21,281 nucleotides of DNA from CAZWVM01 sp964637705 (lineage in GTDB: Bacteria > UBA8481). The translations under genes were made by a program, and so were the position numbers. Under the pieces are notes generated by a model. That model saw only the letters and a list, made by a program, of their open reading frames with translations, made no database searches and was not told where the DNA came from. Location: NCBI GenBank assembly GCA_964637705.1, contig CAZWVM010000046.1, positions 1-21,281 of the forward strand. The letters are read 5' to 3'. Below, in pieces: positions 1 to 7,600 of this stretch. Positions within the stretch are counted from its first letter, which is position 1; every line of letters begins with the position of its first letter.

Positions 1-39
1 CGAACCGGAGCCTGCAGATCGTCCGGCTGGACTGACGTC

Positions 40-68
40 TTTCCGGCGCTCCCGCGCTCGTATAGACT
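40..68 (+). promoter_or_regulatory. Probable sigma-70-type promoter of tRNA-Lys
   Basis: A -35-like TTTCCG (40-45) is followed after 17 bp by TAGACT (63-68), which ends 11 bp before the mature tRNA 5' end at 80. The same TTTCCG/17 bp arrangement occurs before the lipoprotein gene at 8427 and, as TTTCCA, before mtnA. This supports a shared promoter form in this genome. The assignment comes from sequence only. Confidence 0.5.
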
Positions 69-79
69 CTCCGTGAACC

Positions 80-151
80 GGGGCGGTAACTCAATGGTAG
101 AGTCCTGGCCTTTTAAGCCAGTAGTTGAGGGTTCGAGTCCCTCCCGCCTCA
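80..151 (+). tRNA. tRNA-Lys (anticodon TTT)
   Basis: A full cloverleaf can be drawn. The acceptor stem is 80-86 with 144-150 (one G-T pair). The D stem is 89-92/100-103. The anticodon stem is 105-109/117-121 with loop CTTTTAA, giving anticodon TTT at 112-114. The T stem is 127-131/139-143 with loop TTCGAGT. The discriminator is A151. CCA is not encoded. The molecule is 72 nt, the normal length for a class I tRNA. A DUF6884-like gene starts 22 bp downstream on the same strand. Confidence 0.95.
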
Positions 152-173
152 CGCCTCGACGGAGGTCTCCCGC

Positions 174-557
174 GTGAAACGTGCCTGCTACGTGACCTAC
201 TGTTCCAAGGAGAAGGACGATGCGCCCGGGCTCCTGCCCGCCGCGCGTCGCTATCGCACGGCGCGCATTCCCGCCGCCGCCACCCGGGCGGCCGAGGACG
301 GGGCGGAGTTCCGGATCTTCTCGGGCGAGTTCGGCCTGCTTTCTCCCGAGGATCCGATCCCGTGGTATGACCACTTGCTGAGGCCCGACGAGGTGCCGGC
401 GATGGCGGCGCGATTGGCTGTCTCCTTCGCGGAGTTCGGCCGCGTGATATTCCTGTATTGGGAGAACGATTACATAGAACCCTACCTCGCGGCCGTGGAA
501 CGCGGCGCGCGGGCGGCCGGCGCCGAATTCGAATCCCGGGTGATCAAGCGCGACTGA
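174..557 (+). CDS. DUF6884/YaaA-like small cytoplasmic protein
   Basis: The product is 127 residues with no signal peptide or membrane segment. It resembles the DUF6884 family: an N-terminal CSKEK-type motif (residues 10-14), a central SGEFGLLSP segment and a following PWYDHLL segment match the family pattern of a Ser/Gly-rich GLL loop and a YD..L motif. DUF6884 is distantly related to YaaA-like proteins, and its biochemical role is not firmly established. The start is GTG at 174, chosen because a perfect GGAGGT lies at 161-166 with 7-bp spacing. An upstream ATG in another frame reads through as a shadow. The gene sits directly behind tRNA-Lys and could be co-transcribed with it. Family assignment is moderately sure; function is unknown. 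Confidence 0.7.
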   Translation: MKRACYVTYCSKEKDDAPGLLPAARRYRTARIPAAATRAAEDGAEFRIFSGEFGLLSPEDPIPWYDHLLRPDEVPAMAARLAVSFAEFGRVIFLYWENDYIEPYLAAVERGARAAGAEFESRVIKRD

Positions 558-696
558 AATCGCGGCGTTTCGGCGATCGCTTCTTCCCAAACCTGCGCAA
601 AATTCCTCCAGATTCCTCCCGCGCCTGCCGATAAGAGAGAACAGGCGGACGGCTATGGCGAGAGCGGTCCGACGCTTTCGACACGGAGGTTGAAAG

Positions 697-1374
697 ATGC
701 CCGCAACGCCCCTGCCCTCGTCGCGCCCGGTTCCCGTGCCTGCCTTCCCCGGTTCTTTCGCCCTCTCGCCGCCCCCGTCCGCGAATGTCGTCGAACTGCC
801 CGATCGGATCTTCCGCGACCGATGGCAGGCGGCGCTCCGGCACTCGAACGAGCTGGAGCGGGAATTGGAGGCCATGCGGCGGCAGAACCGCGAGCTGAAG
901 CGCCTGATCGGCACCGATCCCCTGACGGGCCTCCACAACCGTCTTGCCATGGAGAAACTGCTGGCACCGCGCTGGGAGGCGGAAGGGTCGGGATCGCTTC
1001 TCCTCTTCGACCTCGATTCCTTCAAGACGATCAACGACGACTTCGGACACGAGACAGGAGACCGCATTCTCGCGTCCTTCGGAGCGATACTCTCGATGAA
1101 TACGCGCCGGGAAGACCGGGCGGTACGATACGGCGGGGAGGAGTTCCTTGTATTGGTGGCGGGAGCCCTGGAGGAAGAGGCGCGGGTCGTCGCCGACCGC
1201 ATCCGACGTGCCACGGAGCGAACCATCTTCGCGGAAGGCATCAGGATGACCGTCAGCGCCGGAATCGCCTCCGGGGCTCCGCCCGTTTTCGAGGAACTAT
1301 TCGCCGCGGCGGACGCGGCGCTCTATCGCGCCAAGCGCGCGGGTCGGAACCGGGTGATCGTCGCGGGCAACTGA
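697..1374 (+). CDS. GGDEF-domain diguanylate cyclase (c-di-GMP synthesis)
   Basis: The product is 225 residues. The first 35 or so are Pro/Ser-rich, then comes a short charged coiled-coil-like helix (about 40-70), then a complete GGDEF domain from the DPLTGLHNR motif (about 74) to the end. The metal-binding FDLD motif is at 104-107 and the signature GGEEF at 146-150. RRED placed 5 residues before the signature is a canonical RxxD inhibitory site. The enzyme should condense two GTP to c-di-GMP with product inhibition. There is no sensory, receiver or membrane domain, so activation probably relies on dimerisation through the coiled coil or on an unseen partner. ATG 697 is supported by GGAGG at 685-689 (7-bp spacing). 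The stop codon lies inside the first copy of the 89-bp repeat. Confidence 0.92.
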   Translation: MPATPLPSSRPVPVPAFPGSFALSPPPSANVVELPDRIFRDRWQAALRHSNELERELEAMRRQNRELKRLIGTDPLTGLHNRLAMEKLLAPRWEAEGSGSLLLFDLDSFKTINDDFGHETGDRILASFGAILSMNTRREDRAVRYGGEEFLVLVAGALEEEARVVADRIRRATERTIFAEGIRMTVSAGIASGAPPVFEELFAAADAALYRAKRAGRNRVIVAGN

Positions 1375-1461
1375 ATTCCTGGGGAGGTCTCGCATCCTGC
1401 GGGACGTCGCATCGGTCCTTCCTTCGCTTCGCCTTCGGTGAAGCTGCGGAAGGGGTGGGAT
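1373..1461. repeat. Copy 1 of an 89-bp direct repeat (tRNA-Ser 3'-end and trailer copy)
   Basis: This copy matches 1488-1576 with about four mismatches, offset by 115 bp. It starts at the last two bases of the diguanylate cyclase stop codon. It ends with a fragment equal to the 3' acceptor strand and one T-stem strand of tRNA-Ser, without the rest of the tRNA. Each copy can form two hairpins (GTCTCGC/GCGGGAC here and an 8-bp GC-rich one behind it). Confidence 0.85.
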
Positions 1462-1487
1462 GTGCGTTCGCCCTTCTGACGATCCGC

Positions 1488-1576
1488 GAATCCCTGGGGA
1501 GGTCCCGCATCCTGCGGGACGTCGCATCGGCCCTTCCTTCGCTTCGCCTTCGGCGAAGCTGCGGAAGGGGTGGGAT
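1488..1576. repeat. Copy 2 of the 89-bp direct repeat, overlapping the tRNA-Ser 3' end
   Basis: This copy contains two perfect inverted repeats: GTCCCGC/GCGGGAC (1502-1508/1514-1520) and GCTTCGCC/GGCGAAGC (1541-1548/1552-1559). An outer CCCTTCC (1531-1537) pairs with 1563-1569, the tRNA-Ser 3' acceptor strand. Read on the minus strand, the RNA downstream of the tRNA could therefore mimic its 5' acceptor strand. The structure may act as a processing or termination structure for the tRNA. No T-tract follows it. Confidence 0.85.
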
Positions 1577-1646
1577 TCGAACCCACGGACCCTTGCGGGT
1601 CACCGGTTTTCAAGACCGGCCGATTAAACCGCTCTCGCACCCTTCC
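1562..1646 (-). tRNA. tRNA-Ser (anticodon TGA)
   Basis: On the minus strand the acceptor GGAAGGG (1646-1640) pairs with CCCTTCC (1569-1563), with discriminator G at 1562. The anticodon arm is CCGGT/ACCGG-like with loop CTTGAAA, giving TGA. A long variable arm (ACCC/GGGT hairpin) identifies a class II tRNA-Ser. The T arm is GTGGG TTCGAAT CCCAC. CCA is not encoded. Its 3' end is shared with the 89-bp repeat. Confidence 0.95.
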
Positions 1647-1730
1647 GGGATGCGGCTCTCATTCTAGGGGAAACAGGGATGATCCGAAAGAAACCTGTGA
1701 ACCGGTCATCCCCCCGCGCCCTGGAACGAC

Positions 1731-2684
1731 CTAGGCCGTGTGCCGTTCCGCGAAGTCCTTCATGAGCCGATACTCGACCGGCCCCGCGTGCGCCATGGCG
1801 TCGATGACCTCGGCCACGACCTTCTTCCCCTCCTGTTCGGCCGAGGCTCCGAGGTAGCGGAAGAGACTGATGCCCGGGGCCCGCCCAAACACGTTCACGT
1901 AATCCAGTCCCCGCGCGAACTCGAAGTCGTGGATCGAGACCATCGACCAGGGGCGGGGATCGTAGAGGGTACGGAGGAGCCATCGGGCACCAAAGGCGCC
2001 GAAGGGCTGCAACACCGATGTGACGACCGGCCAGCCGATGACCGGGAGCAGGCGCACTGGAATCTCGACGACGCCAAAGAATTCCTCCCCGGATGCCGCG
2101 GGCCGGAGATAGTCGGAACGGGAAGGCCGGTAACAGAGAGGTCGTCGGCGCCAGGAACTCCTCTCGACCGCGATTTCTCTCCGTTGTGCGGCCGGCAGGA
2201 GGAGTCGCGCCGCGTGCTTCACGAGATTGTAAGTCGGTGAGACGTTGAGACTGGAATCGTAGAGATAACCGGCCTCGTCCAGCGCCTCGAAGATCTCCGT
2301 GGAGAGCGTATACCCGGGAGCGCGGAAGCCGAAGACCGGCCGTCCGATGATCGTCTCGATCGTCTCCTTCGAACGCCTCACTTCGTCACGGAGCGCCGGT
2401 CCCGAGAGTCGGGAGAGCTGTTTGGGGTGACTGAAGCTGTGGCTGGCCACCTCGTGCCCCGCCTCGACGAGCGCACGCCCCCACTCCGGTTCCTTCGCGA
2501 GATCCTGCGCGACCACGAAGAAGGTCGCGTGGATGCCGCGATCGGCGAGAAAGCCGAGAATCCGGGGAAACCAGGTCTCCAGCGCCCGCGTGGAATCCTT
2601 CGGGGTATGCGTCTCGCCCGTCATGTCCCTGAGAATCGTCTCCACGTCGACGGTGACGGAGACCTGGAGAGAAGAGGGAGCCAT
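1731..2684 (-). CDS. NodB-fold polysaccharide deacetylase
   Basis: The product is 317 residues with a carbohydrate esterase 4 (NodB) domain over roughly residues 8-150. It has a DVE-type first motif (catalytic Asp13), the metal-binding SHSFSHP motif (His82 and His86) and the RAPGY motif (Arg121), followed by a longer C-terminal part with no other domain I recognise. The DVE form resembles deacetylases associated with exopolysaccharide export more than the TFDDG form of peptidoglycan deacetylases. The expected reaction is metal-dependent removal of N-acetyl or another acyl group from a glycan; the substrate is unknown. No signal peptide is visible. The start is ATG 2684: TAGACT ends 6 bp upstream and there is no Shine-Dalgarno, suggesting leaderless translation. 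It is divergent from the SDR-metH operon. Confidence 0.85.
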   Translation of the reverse strand: MAPSSLQVSVTVDVETILRDMTGETHTPKDSTRALETWFPRILGFLADRGIHATFFVVAQDLAKEPEWGRALVEAGHEVASHSFSHPKQLSRLSGPALRDEVRRSKETIETIIGRPVFGFRAPGYTLSTEIFEALDEAGYLYDSSLNVSPTYNLVKHAARLLLPAAQRREIAVERSSWRRRPLCYRPSRSDYLRPAASGEEFFGVVEIPVRLLPVIGWPVVTSVLQPFGAFGARWLLRTLYDPRPWSMVSIHDFEFARGLDYVNVFGRAPGISLFRYLGASAEQEGKKVVAEVIDAMAHAGPVEYRLMKDFAERHTA

Positions 2685-2690
2685 TCGTTG

Positions 2691-2719
2691 AGTCTAGAAG
2701 GCAAAAGGCAAAAGGCCAA
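2691..2719 (-). promoter_or_regulatory. Leaderless-type promoter of the polysaccharide deacetylase
   Basis: On the minus strand TTGGCC (2719-2714), a 17-bp spacer and TAGACT (2696-2691) are followed by exactly 6 bp and then ATG 2684. The predicted transcription start coincides with the start codon. The -35 element and part of the spacer lie within the 7-bp tandem repeat 2701-2728. Confidence 0.55.
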
Positions 2720-2728
2720 AGGCAAATG
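2701..2728. repeat. Four tandem 7-bp units (GCAAAAG type)
   Basis: The units are GCAAAAG, GCAAAAG, GCCAAAG and GCAAATG. They lie in the 105-bp gap between divergent genes, and on the minus strand they read as repeated TTTTGCC, overlapping the deacetylase -35 region. Confidence 0.8.
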
Positions 2729-2754
2729 GAGCGGGTCGAGGCCGAGCGGAGGGG

Positions 2755-2783
2755 GAGACAAGGGGAGGAAGATCCACTAGATT
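2755..2783 (+). promoter_or_regulatory. Candidate leaderless promoter of the SDR-metH operon
   Basis: GAGACA (2755-2760), a 17-bp spacer and TAGATT (2778-2783) are followed by 6 bp and ATG 2790. This spacing matches the other leaderless boxes in the window and favours ATG 2790 over ATG 2784, which directly abuts the -10 box. The -35 is weak. Confidence 0.45.
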
Positions 2784-2789
2784 ATGGGC

Positions 2790-3779
2790 ATGAATGAGAC
2801 AGGAGCCTTCAAGGGCAAGCGCATCTTCATCACCGGCGGAACGGGGTTCATCGGGACCTCCGTGGCGGAGGCCTTGGCGAAGGAGGGGGAGAACGGTCCG
2901 GCCGAGATCGTGCTCTTCGACAACCGGCGCCGGAACGCCTCGCGCTATGTCGATTACGCCTCGATGAACGTTCCGGTCCGCAACCTGGAGGGAGACATCG
3001 CGGATCTCGCGGCGCTCAAGGAGGCGATGAAGGGGTGTGACATCGTCCTGCACCTGGCCGCGATCGCCGGCATCGATTCCGTCGCCCTGAAGCCGACGGT
3101 GACGATGGAGGTCAACACGCTGGGGACCTACTGCGTCATGGAGGCGTCCAAGGCCTTGCGACCCTCGCGCGTGATCTGTTTCTCGACGAGCGAGGTCTAC
3201 GGGCCCCATGTGTACCGCGGCGACGAGAAGACGATGACCTCCCAGGGGCCGGTCGGCGTCTTCCGCTGGTGTTATGCCGTCTCGAAGCTCGCCGCCGAGC
3301 ACTGGGCCCATGCCTACGGACAGGACTGCGACCTCGACGTCGTCACCATCCGCCCCTTCAACGTCTACGGCCCCCGCCAGGTCGGCGAGGGGGCGACGAG
3401 GAAGTTCGTCATGGCCGCCCTGGCGAACGAGGAGATCGTCATCAACGGGGACGGGAACCAGATCCGCTCCTGGTGCTACATCGAGGACATGGTGAAGGGA
3501 ACCCTGCTGGCCATGCGCCGTCCCGAGGCTCGCGGACAGGCCTTCAACATCGGCAATCCGCGCGCGACGGTCACCGTCCGCGGCCTGGCCGAGCGGGTGA
3601 TCGAGCTGACCGGCTCCTCGTCGCGCATCGTCCACCGCCCGCACCTCGAGGCGGACGTCGAAATCCGCGTGCCCTCGATCGAGAGCGCGCGGGAGCGGCT
3701 CGAGTACGAGCCGAAGATCGGCCTGGACGAAGGACTCCGCCGCACGATCGCCTGGTACCGGGAATGCGTCTCCTCGTAA
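2790..3779 (+). CDS. NAD-dependent epimerase/dehydratase (extended SDR), sugar-nucleotide type
   Basis: The product is 329 residues from ATG 2790; ATG 2784 would add two. It is an extended short-chain dehydrogenase with nucleotide-binding GGTGFIG (residues 16-22), LHLAA, STSEVYG with the catalytic Ser/Thr, catalytic YAVSK (Tyr162, Lys166), RPFNVYGPRQ and GDGNQIRSWCYIEDM. These motifs are typical of enzymes acting on nucleotide-activated sugars (4-epimerases, 4,6-dehydratases, decarboxylases). The exact substrate cannot be read from the motifs. It is the first gene of a three-gene overlapping operon; the next gene starts 16 bp before its stop codon. The cytoplasmic product probably feeds glycan synthesis, which fits the divergent polysaccharide deacetylase next door. 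Confidence 0.88.
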   Translation: MNETGAFKGKRIFITGGTGFIGTSVAEALAKEGENGPAEIVLFDNRRRNASRYVDYASMNVPVRNLEGDIADLAALKEAMKGCDIVLHLAAIAGIDSVALKPTVTMEVNTLGTYCVMEASKALRPSRVICFSTSEVYGPHVYRGDEKTMTSQGPVGVFRWCYAVSKLAAEHWAHAYGQDCDLDVVTIRPFNVYGPRQVGEGATRKFVMAALANEEIVINGDGNQIRSWCYIEDMVKGTLLAMRRPEARGQAFNIGNPRATVTVRGLAERVIELTGSSSRIVHRPHLEADVEIRVPSIESARERLEYEPKIGLDEGLRRTIAWYRECVSS

Positions 3780-4696
3780 CCGGCGCCTCGGGCTTCATCG
3801 GCCGCCGTTTCCTGGAGACGGCGCCCGCGGACTGGTCGATCGCGGCGCTCTGGAACCGCCGCGAGGACTTTCCCGGGTTCGTCGAGGGCCTGGGCCGCCC
3901 GGGTCTTCTCGCCCATCGCGCCGATCTCTCCGACACGAACGGCACCCGTGCCCTCGGTCGATCGATCGGCGCCGATTTCGACGCCATTCTCCACCTGGCC
4001 GCCAACGGGGACCCGACCCGTTCTCTCTCCGATCCCGCCTCCGACCTCGTCGAGACGCAGGCCGTCGCGTTGAACGTCTTCACGACGTTCCGTGCCGCGC
4101 ACCTTGTCACCTTCTCCTCGGGCGCCGTTTACGAGGGCGCGCGCGGGCCGGTCGATCCGCGGACGCCGTGCGATCCGGTCCTGCCCTACTCGATCACGCA
4201 CCTCGCGGCGGAGCGTTACGCCCGATGGGCCGAGGCGGAGGGGCGGTTCGCGGCCGCGACCGTGGTGCGTTTCTTCGGCGCCTATGGCCCTCACGAGCCC
4301 GAAAGGAAGATCTACACGAAGATCTGCCGCGCGTTCGCCCTCGAGAGGCATCGCGCGTTCACCCTGCGCGGTGACGGCACGAACCTCATCGACGCCATGT
4401 ACGTCGACGATGCGACGGCGGCAATCCGCGTACTCCTGGACCGGGGACCCGCGGGCGCCTCGGGGACATGGGATCTCGCCTCCGGTGCGCCGGTCACCCT
4501 GCGCGAACTGGTCGAGATCGCGGCGAGAGTCTTCGACGTCGCGCCCGTCGAGATTCGCTACGAGGGCGACGCGGCCGAGCGCCACTGGTTCCGCGCCTCC
4601 GCCGGCGCTTTTGCGAAGAGCTTCGGATTTCGCCCCGCGATCCCCCTCGAAGAAGGCTTGAAGCGACATGCCTCCTGGTTGGTGAACCGCTCATGA
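3764..4696 (+). CDS. Second extended SDR protein with a changed catalytic motif
   Basis: The product is 310 residues. It begins MRLLVTGASGFIG, with the dinucleotide-binding GASGFIG at 7-13, and continues with LHLAANG, FSSGAVY, RFFGAYGPHEP and GDGTNLIDAMYVDDA, all matching extended SDR proteins. The active-site YxxxK is read as Tyr142-Ser-Ile-Thr-His146, so the Lys is replaced by His (TAC TCG ATC ACG CAC). Activity may be altered or lost. It could be a divergent epimerase/reductase or a partner of the upstream SDR. The start is ATG 3764, overlapping the previous stop by 16 bp; the reading frame continues far upstream only as a shadow of the first SDR. Its TGA overlaps the metH ATG (ATGA at 4693). 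Confidence 0.82.
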   Translation: MRLLVTGASGFIGRRFLETAPADWSIAALWNRREDFPGFVEGLGRPGLLAHRADLSDTNGTRALGRSIGADFDAILHLAANGDPTRSLSDPASDLVETQAVALNVFTTFRAAHLVTFSSGAVYEGARGPVDPRTPCDPVLPYSITHLAAERYARWAEAEGRFAAATVVRFFGAYGPHEPERKIYTKICRAFALERHRAFTLRGDGTNLIDAMYVDDATAAIRVLLDRGPAGASGTWDLASGAPVTLRELVEIAARVFDVAPVEIRYEGDAAERHWFRASAGAFAKSFGFRPAIPLEEGLKRHASWLVNRS

Positions 4697-7600
4697 CCGT
4701 CGCGCCCCGTGTCACGCTTCTTCCCTCGCTGCTCCGCGATCGCATCCTCGTCATCGACGGCGCGATGGGCACGATGATCCAGCGACACGGATTGACGGAG
4801 GTGGATTTCCGGGGCGAGGAGTTCCGCGACCATCCGTGCGAGCTGAGAGGATGCAACGATCTGCTGGTCCTGACGCGCCCCGAGATCATCCGGGATATCC
4901 ACGGGGCCTATTTCGAGGCGGGGGCGGATATCGTCGAGACGAACTCGTTCAACGCCCAGGCGGTCTCGATGGCCGACTACGGCCTGGAATCGCAGTGCCA
5001 CCGGCTGAACGTGGCGGCGGCAAGACTGGCCCGCGAGGCCGCGGATGCGGCCATGGCCGCCGACCCTTCGCGCCCGCGCTTCGTCGCCGGCGCCATCGGA
5101 CCGACGACAAAGATGACCTCGATGTCGCCCGACGTCAACAATCCGGCCGGCCGCGCGATGACCTTCGACGAGTGCGCGGCGGCCTATGCCGAGCAGGTCC
5201 GCGGACTCCTCGAGGGAGGCGCAGACCTGCTCCTCGTCGAGACCTGCACGGACACCTTGAACGTCAAGGCCGCGCTCTTCGCGATCTCCGGCATCCTCGA
5301 CGGGCAGGGCCGCTACGCGGGACGCCCCGTCCCGGTCATGGTCTCGGGCACGATCACCGACCAGAGCGGCCGCACGCTCTCCGGCCAGACCGTCGAGGCC
5401 TTCTGGAATTCCATCGCCCACGTGGAACTCCTCGCGGTCGGTTTCAACTGCGCTCTCGGCGCGGCCGAGATGCGATCGCACATCGAGGAACTCTCCCGCC
5501 TGGCCCCGTGCGCCGTGAGCTGCTATCCGAACGCCGGGCTTCCGAACGCCTTCGGCGGCTACGACGAAACCCCGGAACAGATGGCGGAGATTCTCGGGCG
5601 GTTCGCCCGGGAAGGGCTGGTCAACATCGTCGGCGGCTGTTGCGGCACGACGCCGGATCATATCCGCGCGATTGCCGGCGCGGTCGCGGGGATCGCGCCG
5701 CGGACCCCGCCGCCGCGCGTCCCGCGCCTCAGGCTCTCGGGCCTCGAACCGCTCACCGTCTTTCCCGGTTCCAACTTCATCAACATCGGGGAGCGCACCA
5801 ACGTGGCCGGGTCCGCGCGCTTCGCGAAGCTCGTGCGAGAGGGCGATTACGAGGCGGCGCTGGCGGTCGCGCGCCAGCAGGTCGAGTCCGGCGCCCAGAT
5901 GATCGATATCAACATGGACGAGGCCCTTCTCGATTCCGAGTCGGCCATGGCGCGATTCCTCAACCTGCTCGCCTCCGAGCCCGACATCTGCCGCGTCCCC
6001 TTCATGATCGATTCCTCGCGCTGGTCCGTGCTCGAGTCCGGCCTCAAGTGCGTCCAGGGCCGCTGCCTCGTGAACTCCCTGTCCCTGAAGGAAGGGGAGG
6101 AGACGTTCCGCGACCAGGCCCGGCTCGCCCGGCGTTACGGCGCCGCTGTCGTCGTGATGGCTTTCGACGAGGAGGGGCAGGCGGCGACCATCGAGCGCAA
6201 GGTCGCCATCTGCCGCCGCGCGTACCGCATCCTCGTCGAGGAATGCGGATTTCCTCCCGAGGACATCGTCTTCGATCCCAACGTGCTGACGGTCGCGACG
6301 GGCATCGCGGAGCACGACGCCTACGGCGTCAACTTCATCGAGGCGGTCAGGGCAATCAAGGCCGAATGCCCCCATGCCCTCACCTCCGGCGGCATCTCCA
6401 ACGTCTCCTTCTCCTTCCGCGGGAACAACCCGGTCCGCGAGGCGATGCACGCGGTTTTCCTCTACCACGCGATCCGCGCCGGCCTCGACATGGCCATCGT
6501 CAACGCCGGGGCCCTGCCGGTGCACGAGGAGATCCCGCCGGAACTGCGGGAGCGCATCGAGGATGTTCTTCTCGCCCGCCGCCCCGACGCGACCGAGCGA
6601 CTCGTGGAGTTCGCCTCCTCGCTGACCCCGGGCGCGCGAACCCAGGCCGGCGACGAGGCCTGGAGAGGGGAACCGGTCGAGGAGCGACTGAAGCACGCTC
6701 TCGTGAAGGGATTGACGGAGCACATCGAGGCCGACGTCGAGGAGGCTCGCGCGCGCTACGCCCGGCCCCTGGATATCATCGAGGGGCCCCTCATGGACGG
6801 CATGCGGCGCGTCGGAGATCTCTTCGGGGAGGGAAAGATGTTCCTCCCCCAGGTGGTGAAGAGCGCGCGCGTGATGAAGCGCGCCGTCGCGGCCTTGATG
6901 CCCCACATCGAGGCCGGGGGGGCGGGCGCCGGGAAGGGGGGGGCGGGCACGATCGTCCTCGCGACCGTCAAGGGCGACGTGCACGACATCGGGAAGAACA
7001 TCGTCGCGGTCGTGTTGGGATGCAACAACTACCGCGTCGTCGACCTCGGCGTCATGACCCCGGCCGCCCGCATTCTCGAGGCCGTGCGCGCCGAGAGGGC
7101 CGACATCGTGGGGCTTTCCGGCCTCATCACGCCGTCATTGGACGAGATGGTCCACGTGGCGAAGGAACTCGAGCGCGAGGGAATCGACGTGCCGCTTCTC
7201 ATCGGCGGCGCCACGACTTCGCGCGCGCACACCGCCGTCAAGATCGCACCGGCCCGCACCGCGCCGTCGATCCACGTGCCCGACGCCTCGCGCGCCGTCA
7301 CCGTCGCCGGCCGCCTGCTGGGGGCGGAGGCGCCCGCATACCGGGCGGAACTGACCGCCGCGCAGGAAAAGGACCGCCTGGCACACGAGAATCGCACGCC
7401 GCTCCGTCTCCTTCCGCTCGAGGAGGCCCGGCGGCGGAAATGGAATGGTGACTGGGCGAACGTCCCGATCGCCCCGCCCGCGGCGCCGGGTGTGCACGTG
7501 CTCGATCCCGTGCCGATCCCGGAGATTGCCGCCCGGATCGACTGGACGCCCTTCTTCCAGGCGTGGGAGTTGAAGGGGAGATACCCGGCGATCCTGGAGG

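Noticed and set aside
1373..1646. Integrated phage or genomic island at tRNA-Ser
   Set aside because: The 3'-end duplication is suggestive, but no integrase or cargo gene lies between or beside the copies.
2701..2728. CRISPR-like repeats
   Set aside because: The units are 7 bp, contiguous and without spacers. No CRISPR array or cas gene is in the window.
4600..4692. Cobalamin or SAM riboswitch ahead of metH
   Set aside because: The sequence before metH is coding for the SDR, and the operon start appears leaderless, so there is no room for an aptamer.
4558..6984. An 808-codon minus-strand open frame opposite metH
   Set aside because: It is an antisense shadow caused by high GC; metH on the other strand has full family motifs.
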